Source: an uncultured Microbulbifer sp. (lineage in GTDB: Bacteria > Pseudomonadota > Gammaproteobacteria > Pseudomonadales > Cellvibrionaceae). Taken from it: a DNA stretch of 64,000 nucleotides. Under the pieces are notes generated by a model. The model had not been told where the DNA came from, searched no databases, and worked only from the letters and a program-made list of their open reading frames with translations. The DNA is taken from NCBI RefSeq assembly GCF_947504145.1, contig NZ_CANNGQ010000002.1, positions 310,001 to 374,000 of the forward strand, written 5' to 3'. The translations under genes were made by a program, and so were the position numbers. Position 1 is the stretch's first letter, and every line of letters begins with the position of its first letter. This document shows, one piece after another, positions 1 to 9,746 of the stretch.

Positions 1-119
1 TCGAAGAGTTTTCGACGGGCCGTCGAAGAATACAGGCTGTGCGCGGATCACATCTGGCAATCAATGCTAGAATTTCGCGACAGCTAACGATCAATAAATT
101 GAAGAGTTGGAGTAAATAA
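1..119 (+). other. Region upstream of hflK, window edge
   Basis: One forward frame is open from the window edge to a TAA at 85-87 and encodes 28 residues ending EFRDS. It could be the tail of an upstream gene; hflX commonly precedes hflK in gammaproteobacteria, but I do not recognise this tail as HflX. The rest is the short leader of hflK, with a GGAG ribosome binding site at 109-112. I see no convincing promoter. Confidence 0.25.
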
Positions 120-1271
120 ATGGCCTGGAACGAACCGGGTGGTAATAACAAGGATCCCTGGGGTGGCGGCAATCGTAACAATGACGGTCCCCCCGATCTC
201 GACGAGCTGCTGCGCAAAATGCAGCAGAAACTGAACGGCCTGTTTGGCGGGAAACCCTCAGGGCCCGACGAAGGTCGTCCCGGCGGTGGTAACTTCCCCT
301 GGTCGCTGGTGCTCATCGTGCTCGCCGTGGTGTATGGCCTGTGGGGCTTTTACCAAGTAGATGCGAACGAATCTGCCGTGGTACTGCGGCTGGGTAAATA
401 CAACAGCACCCAGAGCTCCGGCCTGCACTGGAATCCACCACTGGTCGATCATGTGACCAAGGTGAACATGACCGAGGTGCGTACCGAGCGCACCACCGGC
501 CAGATGCTTACCGAGGATGCGAGCATCGTTGACGTGGTGCTGCAGGTGCAGTGGCATATCGATGACGCCGAGTCGTTTGTACTGCGTGTGCGTGACCCGC
601 TGAAGAGTCTGCAGGAAGCTACCGACAGTGCCCTGCGTCATGTGGTGGGCTCCCAGACCCTGAACGGCGTCATTTCCCAGAATCGTACCCAGGTGGCTGC
701 TGATACTCAGGTGCGCCTGCAGGAGTACCTGGACCTGTATCAGACCGGTATCCGTGTCGACGTGGTCAACCTCACCGACGCCAAGGCCCCGCGCGAAGTG
801 CAGGACGCGTTTGATGATGTAGTGCGCGCCCGTGAAGACGAAGTGCGGCTACAGAACGAAGCCCAGGCATACGCCAACCAGGTGATCCCGGTTGCCCGCG
901 GTCAGGCCCAGCGCATGATCGAAGAAGCGGAAGCCTACAAATCCCGTGTGGTAGAGAGTGCCCGCGGTGAGGCGGCGCGCTTTACTGCGCTGCTGGCGGA
1001 ATTCCAGCAGGCTCCGGAAGTTACTCGCGAGCGGATGTATCTGGATGCGGTGCAGGAAGTAATGACCAACACTTCCAAAGTGATGGTGGACGTCGAAGGC
1101 GGCAACAACATGATGTACCTGCCGCTGGACAAACTGGCTGAAAGCAGCGCGAGCAGTGCCAGTCAGCGCGCGCAGATTTCCCCGCAAGTGGTCGAGGAAA
1201 TTTCTCAGCGGGTGATGAACCAGATTCGCAATGAAGTGAATAGCGCGCGCCGCAGCCGCGAAGTGCGATAA
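120..1271 (+). CDS. hflK: HflK, FtsH protease regulator subunit
   Basis: HflK forms with HflC a large membrane complex of the SPFH (band 7) family that surrounds the AAA protease FtsH and modulates its action on membrane substrates. The 383-residue protein starts with a Gly/Asn/Pro-rich cytoplasmic segment (residues 1-58), as is typical of HflK. One membrane span follows (about 60-78), then an SPFH domain (about 80-270), an Ala/Glu-rich helical stretch, and a Ser/Gln/Arg-rich tail. The start ATG is supported by GGAG at 109-112. hflC begins 10 bases after the stop, so the two are surely co-transcribed. Length and layout are normal for the family. Confidence 0.96.
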   Translation: MAWNEPGGNNKDPWGGGNRNNDGPPDLDELLRKMQQKLNGLFGGKPSGPDEGRPGGGNFPWSLVLIVLAVVYGLWGFYQVDANESAVVLRLGKYNSTQSSGLHWNPPLVDHVTKVNMTEVRTERTTGQMLTEDASIVDVVLQVQWHIDDAESFVLRVRDPLKSLQEATDSALRHVVGSQTLNGVISQNRTQVAADTQVRLQEYLDLYQTGIRVDVVNLTDAKAPREVQDAFDDVVRAREDEVRLQNEAQAYANQVIPVARGQAQRMIEEAEAYKSRVVESARGEAARFTALLAEFQQAPEVTRERMYLDAVQEVMTNTSKVMVDVEGGNNMMYLPLDKLAESSASSASQRAQISPQVVEEISQRVMNQIRNEVNSARRSREVR

Positions 1272-1281
1272 GGGGGTTGCT

Positions 1282-2157
1282 ATGAACAACAACAAATCAC
1301 TATTGATTATCGCGCTGGTTCTGGTCGGGCTGCTGGTTTTGTCCGGCAGTGCCTTCGTGGTGAAGGAAACCGAGAAGGCAGTACTGGTCCGCTTTGGTGA
1401 AGTAGTGCGGACAGACTACGAGCCGGGGCTCTACTTTAAGATTCCACTGGTGCATGAGCTGCGCAGATTTGATGCGCGTATTCAGACTGTGGACTCCCAG
1501 CCGGTGCGGATGCTGAACAGCGAAAACAAGTTCATGATGGTGGACTCCTACGCGAAGTTCCGGATTACGGACGTGGGGCGCTTCTATGTGGCAACCCGCG
1601 GTGACGAGCGCAATGCGGTGCGCCTGCTGGCAGAGCAGATCAATAACCGTCTGCGTAACCAGTTCGGTGTGCGCGACCTGCACGAAGTCGTGAGTGGCCA
1701 GCGCGATGAGTTGATGGCAGACATCACCAAAAACCTGAATGAGACCGCGCGTTCGGCGCTGGGTGTCGAAATCATCGATGTGCGGGTGAAGCGAATCGAC
1801 CTGCCGGCGGAAGTGTCCGAGTCGGTGTTCCAGCGGATGCGTGCCGGCCGTGAACTGGAGGCGCGCGATCACCGGGCCAAAGGTCAGGAAGCCAGCGAGC
1901 GGATTCGCGCCAATGCCGATCGTCAGAAAGTGGTCATCGAGTCTGAGGCTTACCGCAAGGCGGAAGAGTTGCGCGGTGACGGTGATGCCGAAGCGGCCAA
2001 GATTTATGCCCAGGCCTTCAGTAAGGATCCGGAGTTCTACCGTTTCTCCCGCAGCCTGACGGCCTACAAGGCGTCCTTCGATAGCAAGAGCGATATGCTG
2101 CTGATGGAGCCGGATAGCCAGTTTTTCCGTTATCTGAAGAATCCGGACGGCAACTAA
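1282..2157 (+). CDS. hflC: HflC, FtsH protease regulator subunit
   Basis: This is the partner of HflK in the SPFH complex that controls FtsH. The 291-residue protein has an N-terminal uncleaved signal anchor (about residues 6-27, LLIIALVLVGLLVLSG), the band-7 domain with the typical VVKETEKAVLVRFGEV entry, and a helical region rich in Glu, Ala and Arg (about 190-240). It follows hflK by 10 bases with a GGGGG ribosome binding site at 1272-1276. A REP/MITE-like element and a strong terminator follow it, so hflK-hflC probably ends a transcription unit. Nothing is unusual in the protein. Confidence 0.96.
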   Translation: MNNNKSLLIIALVLVGLLVLSGSAFVVKETEKAVLVRFGEVVRTDYEPGLYFKIPLVHELRRFDARIQTVDSQPVRMLNSENKFMMVDSYAKFRITDVGRFYVATRGDERNAVRLLAEQINNRLRNQFGVRDLHEVVSGQRDELMADITKNLNETARSALGVEIIDVRVKRIDLPAEVSESVFQRMRAGRELEARDHRAKGQEASERIRANADRQKVVIESEAYRKAEELRGDGDAEAAKIYAQAFSKDPEFYRFSRSLTAYKASFDSKSDMLLMEPDSQFFRYLKNPDGN

Positions 2158-2190
2158 TCCGGAAGCAGAGGCGAAGAAGCCGATGCGCAG

Positions 2191-2303
2191 GCAGCGATAC
2201 CGGGTACTGCCTTGTGAGACCTTTACCGCCATGGATGGCGGTGCGGAGCCCCCAGGGATGGGTTAACCGGCGTGTCTCACAAGGCCGTGCCCGGTAGCGG
2301 TGC
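2191..2303. repeat. REP/MITE-like element with terminal inverted repeats
   Basis: Two 30-base arms, 2191-2220 and 2274-2303, are inverted copies with 26 of 30 positions matching; the inner part is GTCTCACAAGGC. Between them lies a small palindrome, CCGCCATGGATGGCGG (2226-2241), followed by a GAGCCCCCAGGGATGGGTT segment. The CAGGGATG core and the hairpin-plus-tail layout recall the intergenic repeats common in gammaproteobacteria and are shared in outline with the element at 9593-9708. It encodes nothing. It lies between hflC and its terminator, so it will be transcribed as a long hairpin. Confidence 0.7.
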
Positions 2304-2372
2304 CGCCCAGGACTTTTAGTGGGCCCGTCACAGACTGGCCACACCCCTGCGAAATAGTGGTAAAATCCCCAA

Positions 2373-2397
2373 AACCGGGCCGGCGCCCGGTTTTTTT
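2373..2397 (+). terminator. Intrinsic terminator after hflKC
   Basis: An 8-bp GC-rich stem, AACCGGGC with GCCCGGTT, and a 4-base loop are followed by seven T residues. It should end hflK-hflC transcription just before the DUF2065 gene. Confidence 0.85.
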
Positions 2398-2451
2398 GTG
2401 CCGGTCCGTTTATCTGAACCTCTGAATCGAAGCGCTTTTGGAGCTGCTGCC

Positions 2452-2637
2452 GTGTGGGACGAGCTGGTCCGGGCCCTGGGCCTGGTGCTGATCATCGAAG
2501 GCATATTGCCTTTTCTCTACCCGCGCCGCTGGCGTGCACTGGTGCAGCAGCTGGCATCTGTGGATAATCGCAGCCTGCGCACGGCGGGGTTGGTATCCAT
2601 GCTCGCCGGCACAGCCCTGCTGATGCTCTTTGGCTGA
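2452..2637 (+). CDS. DUF2065 small membrane protein (YjeT-like)
   Basis: This is a 61-residue protein of the DUF2065 family, which has no known function but is almost always found between hflC and hisZ/purA in gammaproteobacteria. I chose the GTG start at 2452 because GGAG lies at 2440-2443 and the family begins with this VWDELVRALGLVLIIEG segment. The same frame is open further upstream, but that part would overlap the terminator. Two hydrophobic segments (about residues 5-22 and 43-60) flank the conserved LYPRRWR loop, predicting two membrane passes. Synteny makes the assignment secure even though the function is unknown. Confidence 0.88.
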   Translation: MWDELVRALGLVLIIEGILPFLYPRRWRALVQQLASVDNRSLRTAGLVSMLAGTALLMLFG

Positions 2638-2700
2638 TATTCAGGACTGAGGTTCCCCCGGCCCATGAGGCCGCACTGTTAACTGTCGAACGCCCACACC

Positions 2701-3891
2701 ATGACCCAAGCCGAACGCTGGATGCTACCGGATGGCATCGCCGAGATTTTGCCCGCAGACGCCAAGCGGGTGGAAACCCTGCGCAGAAACCTGCTGGACC
2801 TCTACCACCGCTGGGGTTATGAGTTGATCATTCCGCCGATGGTGGAGTTTGCCGATTCCCTACTGATCGGCATGGGCCGCGATGTCGACCTGAGAACCTT
2901 CCGGGTGACCGACCAGCTGTCCGGGCGCAGTCTGGGTATTCGCGCGGACATCACTCCCCAGGCCGCACGGATCGACTCCCACAGTTTCCCCCGCAGCGGC
3001 GCCAACCGCCTCTGTTACGCGGGCCAGGTGCTTTACACCCGCCCACGCGCGCCCATGGGCCCGCGAGCGCCCATCCAGATCGGCGCCGAGTTGTACGGGG
3101 TGGAGAGCCTGAACGGGGATATCGAGGTCATCAGCCTGATGATCGAGACCCTGCGCGCCGCCGGTATCCGGGAAATTCACCTGGATCTCGGGCATGTGGC
3201 CATTTTCCGCAGTCTCGCGGAGGCCGCGGGCCTCGATGAGGCGCAGAAGGGCAAATTGATCGCCCTGCTACAGAGCAAGGCAGTGGCGGATATCGAGCGT
3301 TGGGTGGACGACAATATCACCTCCGCCGATGCCGCCAGCTGGTTGCGCTCTCTGCCCCGGCTGGCCGGAGGCACTGAATGCCTGGCGCGCGCGCGGGAAG
3401 TGTTTGCCAATGGTCCCGAGCGATTGAAAAGCGCGCTGGAAGAAATTACCAAGGTGGCCGATGCGGTGGCGCGCCGTTACCCCGAGGTGGCACTGTTCTT
3501 CGACCTCGGCGAAATGCGCGGTTACGACTACGAGACCGGTCTGGTATTCGCTGCCTATTCGCCCGGTTACGGGCAGGCGCTGGCCAACGGCGGCCGCTAC
3601 AACGGTATTGGTGCCGTATTCGGGCGCGACCGGGCCGCCACTGGCTTCAGTACCGACCTGGCTGCGATCAACGCGCTGGGTGAAAACGGCGACCGCGAAG
3701 CCGGCGCCATTCTCGCGCCTGCCAGCGACTGCGAGCAGCTGTGGCAGACCGCCGAGTCCCTGCGCGCCGAGGGGGAGATAGTGATCAGCCTGATGGGTGA
3801 TGCCGGCAGCGATGACAGTGAAATCCTGGCCCGCTGCGACCGCGAGCTGGTGCAGGAGGGCGTTTCCTGGGTGGTGAAGCCCCGGTCGTAA
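2701..3891 (+). CDS. hisZ: HisZ, ATP phosphoribosyltransferase regulatory subunit
   Basis: HisZ is a paralogue of histidyl-tRNA synthetase that lacks aminoacylation activity. It assembles with short-form HisG to make active, histidine-regulated ATP phosphoribosyltransferase, the first step of histidine synthesis. The 396-residue protein has the class II synthetase core: the N-terminal segment WMLPDGIAEILPADAKRVE, the motif-2-like TDQLSGRSLGIRADITPQAARI, and the later YDYETGLVFAAYSPGYG and GGRYNGIG blocks. It has no HisS-type anticodon-binding domain. It sits directly upstream of purA, its usual neighbour. The start ATG follows a weak ribosome binding site. Confidence 0.95.
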   Translation: MTQAERWMLPDGIAEILPADAKRVETLRRNLLDLYHRWGYELIIPPMVEFADSLLIGMGRDVDLRTFRVTDQLSGRSLGIRADITPQAARIDSHSFPRSGANRLCYAGQVLYTRPRAPMGPRAPIQIGAELYGVESLNGDIEVISLMIETLRAAGIREIHLDLGHVAIFRSLAEAAGLDEAQKGKLIALLQSKAVADIERWVDDNITSADAASWLRSLPRLAGGTECLARAREVFANGPERLKSALEEITKVADAVARRYPEVALFFDLGEMRGYDYETGLVFAAYSPGYGQALANGGRYNGIGAVFGRDRAATGFSTDLAAINALGENGDREAGAILAPASDCEQLWQTAESLRAEGEIVISLMGDAGSDDSEILARCDRELVQEGVSWVVKPRS

Positions 3892-3983
3892 ACCCTAAGC
3901 TTTGCAATTGGCCCCGGGCCAGTTGAACCGATTTCAGGCCGCACGACGGGCGCGGCCGACATTTCTTTCCGCCCGTCTACTGA

Positions 3984-5330
<1,347 letters not shown>

Positions 5331-5360
5331 TCGCTGGCGGTACTGACGATCCCACCCGAA

Positions 5361-5387
5361 AACGGCGCCCTGATGGGCGCCGTTTTT
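5361..5387. terminator. Bidirectional terminator between purA and recQ
   Basis: A 10-bp stem, AACGGCGCCC with GGGCGCCGTT, and a TGAT loop are followed by a T run. The upstream AAAA run gives the same structure on the other strand, so it can serve both purA and the convergent recQ-like gene. Weaker outer pairing of CCCGAAA with TTTCGGG extends the stem. Confidence 0.9.
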
Positions 5388-5406
5388 GTTTCGGGATAAA
5401 TCCTTT

Positions 5407-7329
5407 CTAATTCAGCTGCGTTGTCAGCGCCAGCACCTGTTGAAAGGGCTGCTGCGCGAGGCAGCCAAACTGCCGATGCTTGCGCAGGCGCGCCGTGGCG
5501 GGGCTGGCGAGGCCGCACAGGAAGCGCGCCATTTGGCGCGGGTGGGCCAAGGCTGCGTTCTGCTCGTCGATCAGCTGCTGGATGCTGTGTTGCTGGCCGT
5601 CACTGATGGGCGGCGGCGCCGCGCCGGTCTGCTTGATTGTTCCCTTGTTCGCTGCGGTTCCGAGACAGCTGCTGCACTGGCCGCAGGGCTGGGCCAGTGT
5701 TTCCCCGAAATACCCGCACAGTTGTGCGGGCAGGCATGCGGTGTTGGTTGCGTAGTCGAGCACCAGTTGCAGGCGCGAGAGGTCCTGTTGTTCGCGGCGG
5801 GCGAACAGTTGGCTGAGGCGTTGGCAGAGAGCGGGCAAGTCCGGTTGCTGCAGGCGGCGATAGCCCTGGCGCACGCCTTTGGCGCGAGCCTCGATACAGC
5901 CCTTCTCCTCAAGAAACTGCAGGGCTTTCAGGATACGCGTGCGCGGTTCCCCGAGCTGCTGTTCCGTTTGCTGCACGTCGATAGTGAGCCAGGTGCGACC
6001 CATTTTCCCGCTGTCGAACAACCGCTGCAGAAATTCTCCCCGGGCAGGATCGAAGCGCGCGAATATCGCATCGGCCGGTTGTAGAAACTGTATCTGATAG
6101 CTGGTGTAGAAGGGGCCGGTGGCACGGATCACCTGTTCCAATTCGAGGTAGGTCAGCGCGGTGCTCACTACCAGTTGGCGAATGTCGAACCGTGTCGACA
6201 GCTCGTAGGTGGAAATATCGAACGCCTCACCCTGCTCCAGCAGGTGGCGCAACAAAGCCTCGAGGTGTGCGTCGATAGGGGTATCGCCGTAGGTGAAGTT
6301 TTCCAGCACCCGAATGTCGTCGGCGCAGGCGAGCAGTTCGCAGCGGGCGGGCAGGCCATCGCGACCGGCGCGGCCGATTTCCTGCATATAGTTTTCCAGC
6401 GACTTGGGCAGGTTGTAGTGATACACCGCGCGGATATCCGCCTTGTCGATGCCCATGCCGAAGGCAATGGTGGCTACTATCACTCGGGTGTCGCCGGCCA
6501 TAAATGTGTTCTGTATCTGCTCGCGCACGTCGGGTTTCAGACCGGCGTGGTAGGCAGTGGCGCGGATGCCGGCGGCGCCAAGCTGTTCGGCGACAGTTTC
6601 CGCGGTCTGCTGCAGGGTCACATAGACGATGGTCGGGGCATCCGGTTCCACCTGCAGCCGTTGTGTCAGGTGCGGTAGTTTTTGCGTTTCGCTGCAGGGG
6701 GTGACCAGCAACTGCAGGTTCTCCCGGTAAAAGCCGGTCTGTACCTGGGCGGCGTCGGCGATTTCGAACTGGCGGCGGATATCCGCCGCCACGTCCGGGG
6801 TGGCGGTGGCGGTCAGCGCCAGAATCCGCTCGGTGCCCAGCTCCCGCGCGAGCTGGGCCAGTTTCAGGTAGTCGGGGCGGAAGTTGTGCCCCCACTCGGA
6901 GATACAGTGCGCCTCGTCTACCGCCATCAGCGCGATGTGCAGGCCGCGCAGCAGCTGCAGGAAGCGCTCGTTCTGCAGTCTCTCCGGAGCCACATATAAC
7001 AGCTTCAGCTCGCCGCTGCGCAACTGCCGGTAGATCTCGCGCACTTCGTCGCCGCTGCGGCTGGAATCCAGCCGCGCCGCGGCAATGCCGAGTGACTGCA
7101 GGGCGTCCACCTGATCCTGCATTAGTGCAATCAGCGGTGAGATGACTAGGGTCAGCCCATCGAGGGCCAGCGCCGGCAACTGGTAGCACAAACTCTTGCC
7201 ACCGCCTGTGGGAAAGATGGCCAGTGCGGACTCGCCGTTCAGCAGCCGGTCGATGACCGCGCGCTGCCCTGGGCGGAATGTCTTTAGGCGAAAGTGGGTT
7301 TGAAGCAATTCCTGCGGATCAAAAGGCAT
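5407..7329 (-). CDS. recQ: RecQ-family ATP-dependent DNA helicase
   Basis: This is a 3'-5' superfamily 2 helicase of the RecQ group, acting in recombination and fork repair. The 640-residue protein has Walker A (FPTGGGKSLCYQLPAL, about residues 39-54), the DEAH box (AVDEAHCISEWGH), motif VI (QEIGRAGRDG) and a RecQ zinc-binding cysteine cluster (ACLPAQLCGYFGE ... PCGQCSSC). A winged-helix-like region lies before the zinc cluster. I do not see a clear C-terminal HRDC domain. Instead the end (LAHPRQMARFLCGLASP) resembles the shorter RecQ subfamily found in pseudomonads. It is transcribed toward purA and ends at the shared terminator. Confidence 0.92.
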   Translation of the reverse strand: MPFDPQELLQTHFRLKTFRPGQRAVIDRLLNGESALAIFPTGGGKSLCYQLPALALDGLTLVISPLIALMQDQVDALQSLGIAAARLDSSRSGDEVREIYRQLRSGELKLLYVAPERLQNERFLQLLRGLHIALMAVDEAHCISEWGHNFRPDYLKLAQLARELGTERILALTATATPDVAADIRRQFEIADAAQVQTGFYRENLQLLVTPCSETQKLPHLTQRLQVEPDAPTIVYVTLQQTAETVAEQLGAAGIRATAYHAGLKPDVREQIQNTFMAGDTRVIVATIAFGMGIDKADIRAVYHYNLPKSLENYMQEIGRAGRDGLPARCELLACADDIRVLENFTYGDTPIDAHLEALLRHLLEQGEAFDISTYELSTRFDIRQLVVSTALTYLELEQVIRATGPFYTSYQIQFLQPADAIFARFDPARGEFLQRLFDSGKMGRTWLTIDVQQTEQQLGEPRTRILKALQFLEEKGCIEARAKGVRQGYRRLQQPDLPALCQRLSQLFARREQQDLSRLQLVLDYATNTACLPAQLCGYFGETLAQPCGQCSSCLGTAANKGTIKQTGAAPPPISDGQQHSIQQLIDEQNAALAHPRQMARFLCGLASPATARLRKHRQFGCLAQQPFQQVLALTTQLN

Positions 7330-7512
7330 AGAATGAGATTCCCTGAATCGGCAGTCCCAATCAATCCTTGCGTACAGGGTGACCTGCCCTGATGATGGGA
7401 ACTAAACTTAATCAATCAGTCACAAATTGCCGTTAGTCTGTGTTGATCGGCTGCTGCACGGCGCCAGTGCCAGCCGGATAGCCTAGCCAGCCTAATGGAA
7501 GTCGGGGTCTTC

Positions 7513-8169
7513 ATGCCATCCTCTATCACCGCCCGCTACAGCTTTGCCGAAGAGCTCGCCAACAGCATCACTCACGGTGTCGGGGCATTGCTGGCAATTG
7601 CCGGCCTCGGTGTTTTGTGTGGCTTTGCTGCGCTGCGCGGGGATGCCTGGCACATTGTCAGCAGCAGTATTTACGCCGCGACCCTGATTCTCTGTTTTGC
7701 GTCTTCCACCCTGTATCACAGTATCACCCATACCTCGGTCAAGCAGGTCCTGCGCACTCTGGACCACTCCGCAATCTTTCTGTTGATAGCGGGCACTTAC
7801 ACACCCTTTACCCTGGTCACCCTGCGCGGGCCCTGGGGCTGGTGGTTGTTCGGCATTATCTGGGGGCTGGCGCTGTTGGGACTGGTTATCCAGTTCACAC
7901 CACTGAAGAAAATCCGTGCGCTGTCGATCACGCTCAGCGCGCTGATGGGCTGGGTGGTGATTGCGGCGATCAAGCCGTTGATGGACAACCTGGCACCGGG
8001 AGGCCTGTTGCTGCTGGTGCTGGGCGGGCTCTGCTACACCGGTGGCATCGGTTTCTATCTGTGGCGCAGCCTGCGCTTCCATCACGCCATCTGGCACCTG
8101 TTTGTGCTGGCGGGTGGTGCGCTGCACTTTTTTGCAGTGCTGTTTTATGTGATTCCGCCGGCGGTCTGA
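7513..8169 (+). CDS. Hemolysin III / PAQR-family membrane protein
   Basis: This is an integral membrane protein of the HlyIII/PAQR family (YqfA-like). Bacterial members are poorly understood, although PAQR folds suggest a metal-dependent hydrolase-like site. There are about seven hydrophobic spans. The family residues are visible: EELANSITHGVG at the N-terminus, SSTLYHS, DHSAIFLLIAGTYTP, and a C-terminal HAIWHLFVLAGGALHF with the paired histidines. I prefer the ATG at 7513 because GGGG lies at a proper distance upstream. An in-frame ATG at 7495 would add six residues but lacks a ribosome binding site. It stands alone between recQ and the transglycosylase. Confidence 0.9.
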   Translation: MPSSITARYSFAEELANSITHGVGALLAIAGLGVLCGFAALRGDAWHIVSSSIYAATLILCFASSTLYHSITHTSVKQVLRTLDHSAIFLLIAGTYTPFTLVTLRGPWGWWLFGIIWGLALLGLVIQFTPLKKIRALSITLSALMGWVVIAAIKPLMDNLAPGGLLLLVLGGLCYTGGIGFYLWRSLRFHHAIWHLFVLAGGALHFFAVLFYVIPPAV

Positions 8170-8317
8170 TTGAAGCTGTAACGTCAACGGCCACTTCAAG
8201 CGCCGTTGAATAGAGTGTCGTGCCGGTCACAGCCTGAGTGACTGGCGGCAATCCTCCCTTTCCGTTGCCTGTCTTCCGTTCTACCCTTGAGCAAGCTGAT
8301 ATTGCCAAGGAGCTGTT

Positions 8318-9544
8318 ATGGGCCAGGTTGCCTCTACACCGGTGCGCCGCACTGGTTTTATTTCCATTCTGTTTGCTTTTTTGTGTGCGCTTCCATTAAT
8401 GGCGGGCGCTGCTGCGGACCCGGGGTTCGAGAAGTGGAAGAAAGAGTTTCGCGAGACTGCCTTGAAAGAGGGGATCACGGCGGAGACTTTCGATCGCGCA
8501 TTCAAAGGCATCGACTCTCCGGATCAGTGGGTGCTGGACAAGGCGAGTTACCAGCCGGAATTCAAGGCGCCGGCATGGCAGTATTTTGACAACCGGATTA
8601 CCAAGTACGCGGTACAGCGGGGTAAAGCCAAGAAAAAAGAGCTGAAACCGTGGCTCGACAAGATCCAGCAGCAGTCGGGAGTGAACCCGAATATCCTGCT
8701 GGCGATCTGGTCGATGGAGTCGAGCTTTGGCGCGATTCTGGATAACAAGACGGTGATGCGCAGTGTGGTGCGGTCGCTGGCGACGCTGGCGTATGCGGAT
8801 CCGAAGCGCAAGAAGTTTGGCCGCAGCCAGTTGCTGGCGGCGCTGAAGATTCTGCAAAGTGGCGATATTGATGAGAGCCACCTGACCGGTTCCTGGGCGG
8901 GTGCGATGGGTCATACGCAGTTTATCCCGACCAGCTACCAGGCGTACGCGGTGGATATGGACGGCGATGGCAAACGCGATATCTGGAGTTCGGTGCCGGA
9001 TGCGTTGGCGACGGCGGCGAATCTGCTGAAGAAAAATGGCTGGGTTTCCGGGCAGACCTGGGGCTATGAGGTGACGATTCCGGATCGCAAGTTGCCGGCG
9101 GGCAAGTTAAAGATTTCGGAGTGGGAGAAACTGGGTGTGAAACGGGTGCGCGGTCAGGCGTTCCCGCGTCCGGATGATGTTGCGGAGCTGAAGGTGCCGG
9201 CGGGTCGCAAGGGCCCGGCGTTCCTGATGCTGAAAAATTTCTTTGTGATCAAGCGCTATAACAATTCCGATCGCTATGCGGCGGCGGTGGGTATTCTGGC
9301 GGACCAGATTGGCGGTGCGGAGCCGTTAACCAAAGACTGGAAACGTCCGTTTACCAGGCTGGATCACGATGAGGTGGTTGAGCTGCAGACCAAGCTGAAA
9401 GAGAAGGGTTTTTACGACGGTGAGATCGACGGCAAGGCCGGCGGTGGTACGCGCAAGGCCATTCTCAAGTTTGAAGAGGAAGCTGGTGTTGAGTTGCAGG
9501 GCTTCCCCAGCAAAGAGGTGCTGGAGCTTCTGCGTAAGCAATAG
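8318..9544 (+). CDS. MltB-family lytic murein transglycosylase
   Basis: This enzyme cleaves the glycan strand between MurNAc and GlcNAc to give 1,6-anhydro ends, in the periplasm. The 408-residue protein has a signal peptide (about 1-32, ending AGAAA). An SLT_2/MltB catalytic domain follows (about 38-330), with the catalytic glutamate in AIWSMESSFG and the family segments GSWAGAMGHTQFIPTSY and DGDGKRDIWSSVPDALA. A C-terminal peptidoglycan-binding type 1 domain covers about 345-405 (LQTKLKEKGFYDGEIDGKAG). No lipobox is visible, so it is likely soluble rather than a lipoprotein. The start has a good AAGGAG ribosome binding site. Confidence 0.93.
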   Translation: MGQVASTPVRRTGFISILFAFLCALPLMAGAAADPGFEKWKKEFRETALKEGITAETFDRAFKGIDSPDQWVLDKASYQPEFKAPAWQYFDNRITKYAVQRGKAKKKELKPWLDKIQQQSGVNPNILLAIWSMESSFGAILDNKTVMRSVVRSLATLAYADPKRKKFGRSQLLAALKILQSGDIDESHLTGSWAGAMGHTQFIPTSYQAYAVDMDGDGKRDIWSSVPDALATAANLLKKNGWVSGQTWGYEVTIPDRKLPAGKLKISEWEKLGVKRVRGQAFPRPDDVAELKVPAGRKGPAFLMLKNFFVIKRYNNSDRYAAAVGILADQIGGAEPLTKDWKRPFTRLDHDEVVELQTKLKEKGFYDGEIDGKAGGGTRKAILKFEEEAGVELQGFPSKEVLELLRKQ

Positions 9545-9592
9545 TTTTTTACTTCGTGGCCTGGTGCTCTGTCCGACCTTTTGTGGCGGGCA

Positions 9593-9708
9593 GGCACCGG
9601 GTACAGGTTTTCAGGACCGAGCTAGGCGCCCCCCTGTGTATACATCCCTGTACGCTGCGGCGGCGACGTCCCTGTCGCCGACGCTCCTGAAAACCTGTAC
9701 CCAGTGCC
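9593..9708. repeat. REP/MITE-like element with terminal inverted repeats
   Basis: Arms 9593-9616 and 9685-9708 are inverted repeats matching at 23 of 24 positions; the inner end is TCCTGAAAACCTGTAC. Read on the minus strand, the core holds a palindrome, CGGCGACAGGGACGTCGCCG (9661-9680), followed by GCGTACAGGGATGTATACAC. That is the same hairpin-plus-CAGGGATG layout as at 2191-2303, although the terminal arms differ. It fills most of the 200-base gap between two convergent genes and could act as a bidirectional RNA hairpin. Confidence 0.75.
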
Positions 9709-9746
9709 AGCCCTGCACATTCACATTTTTTCTTCGTTCGCGCTGG

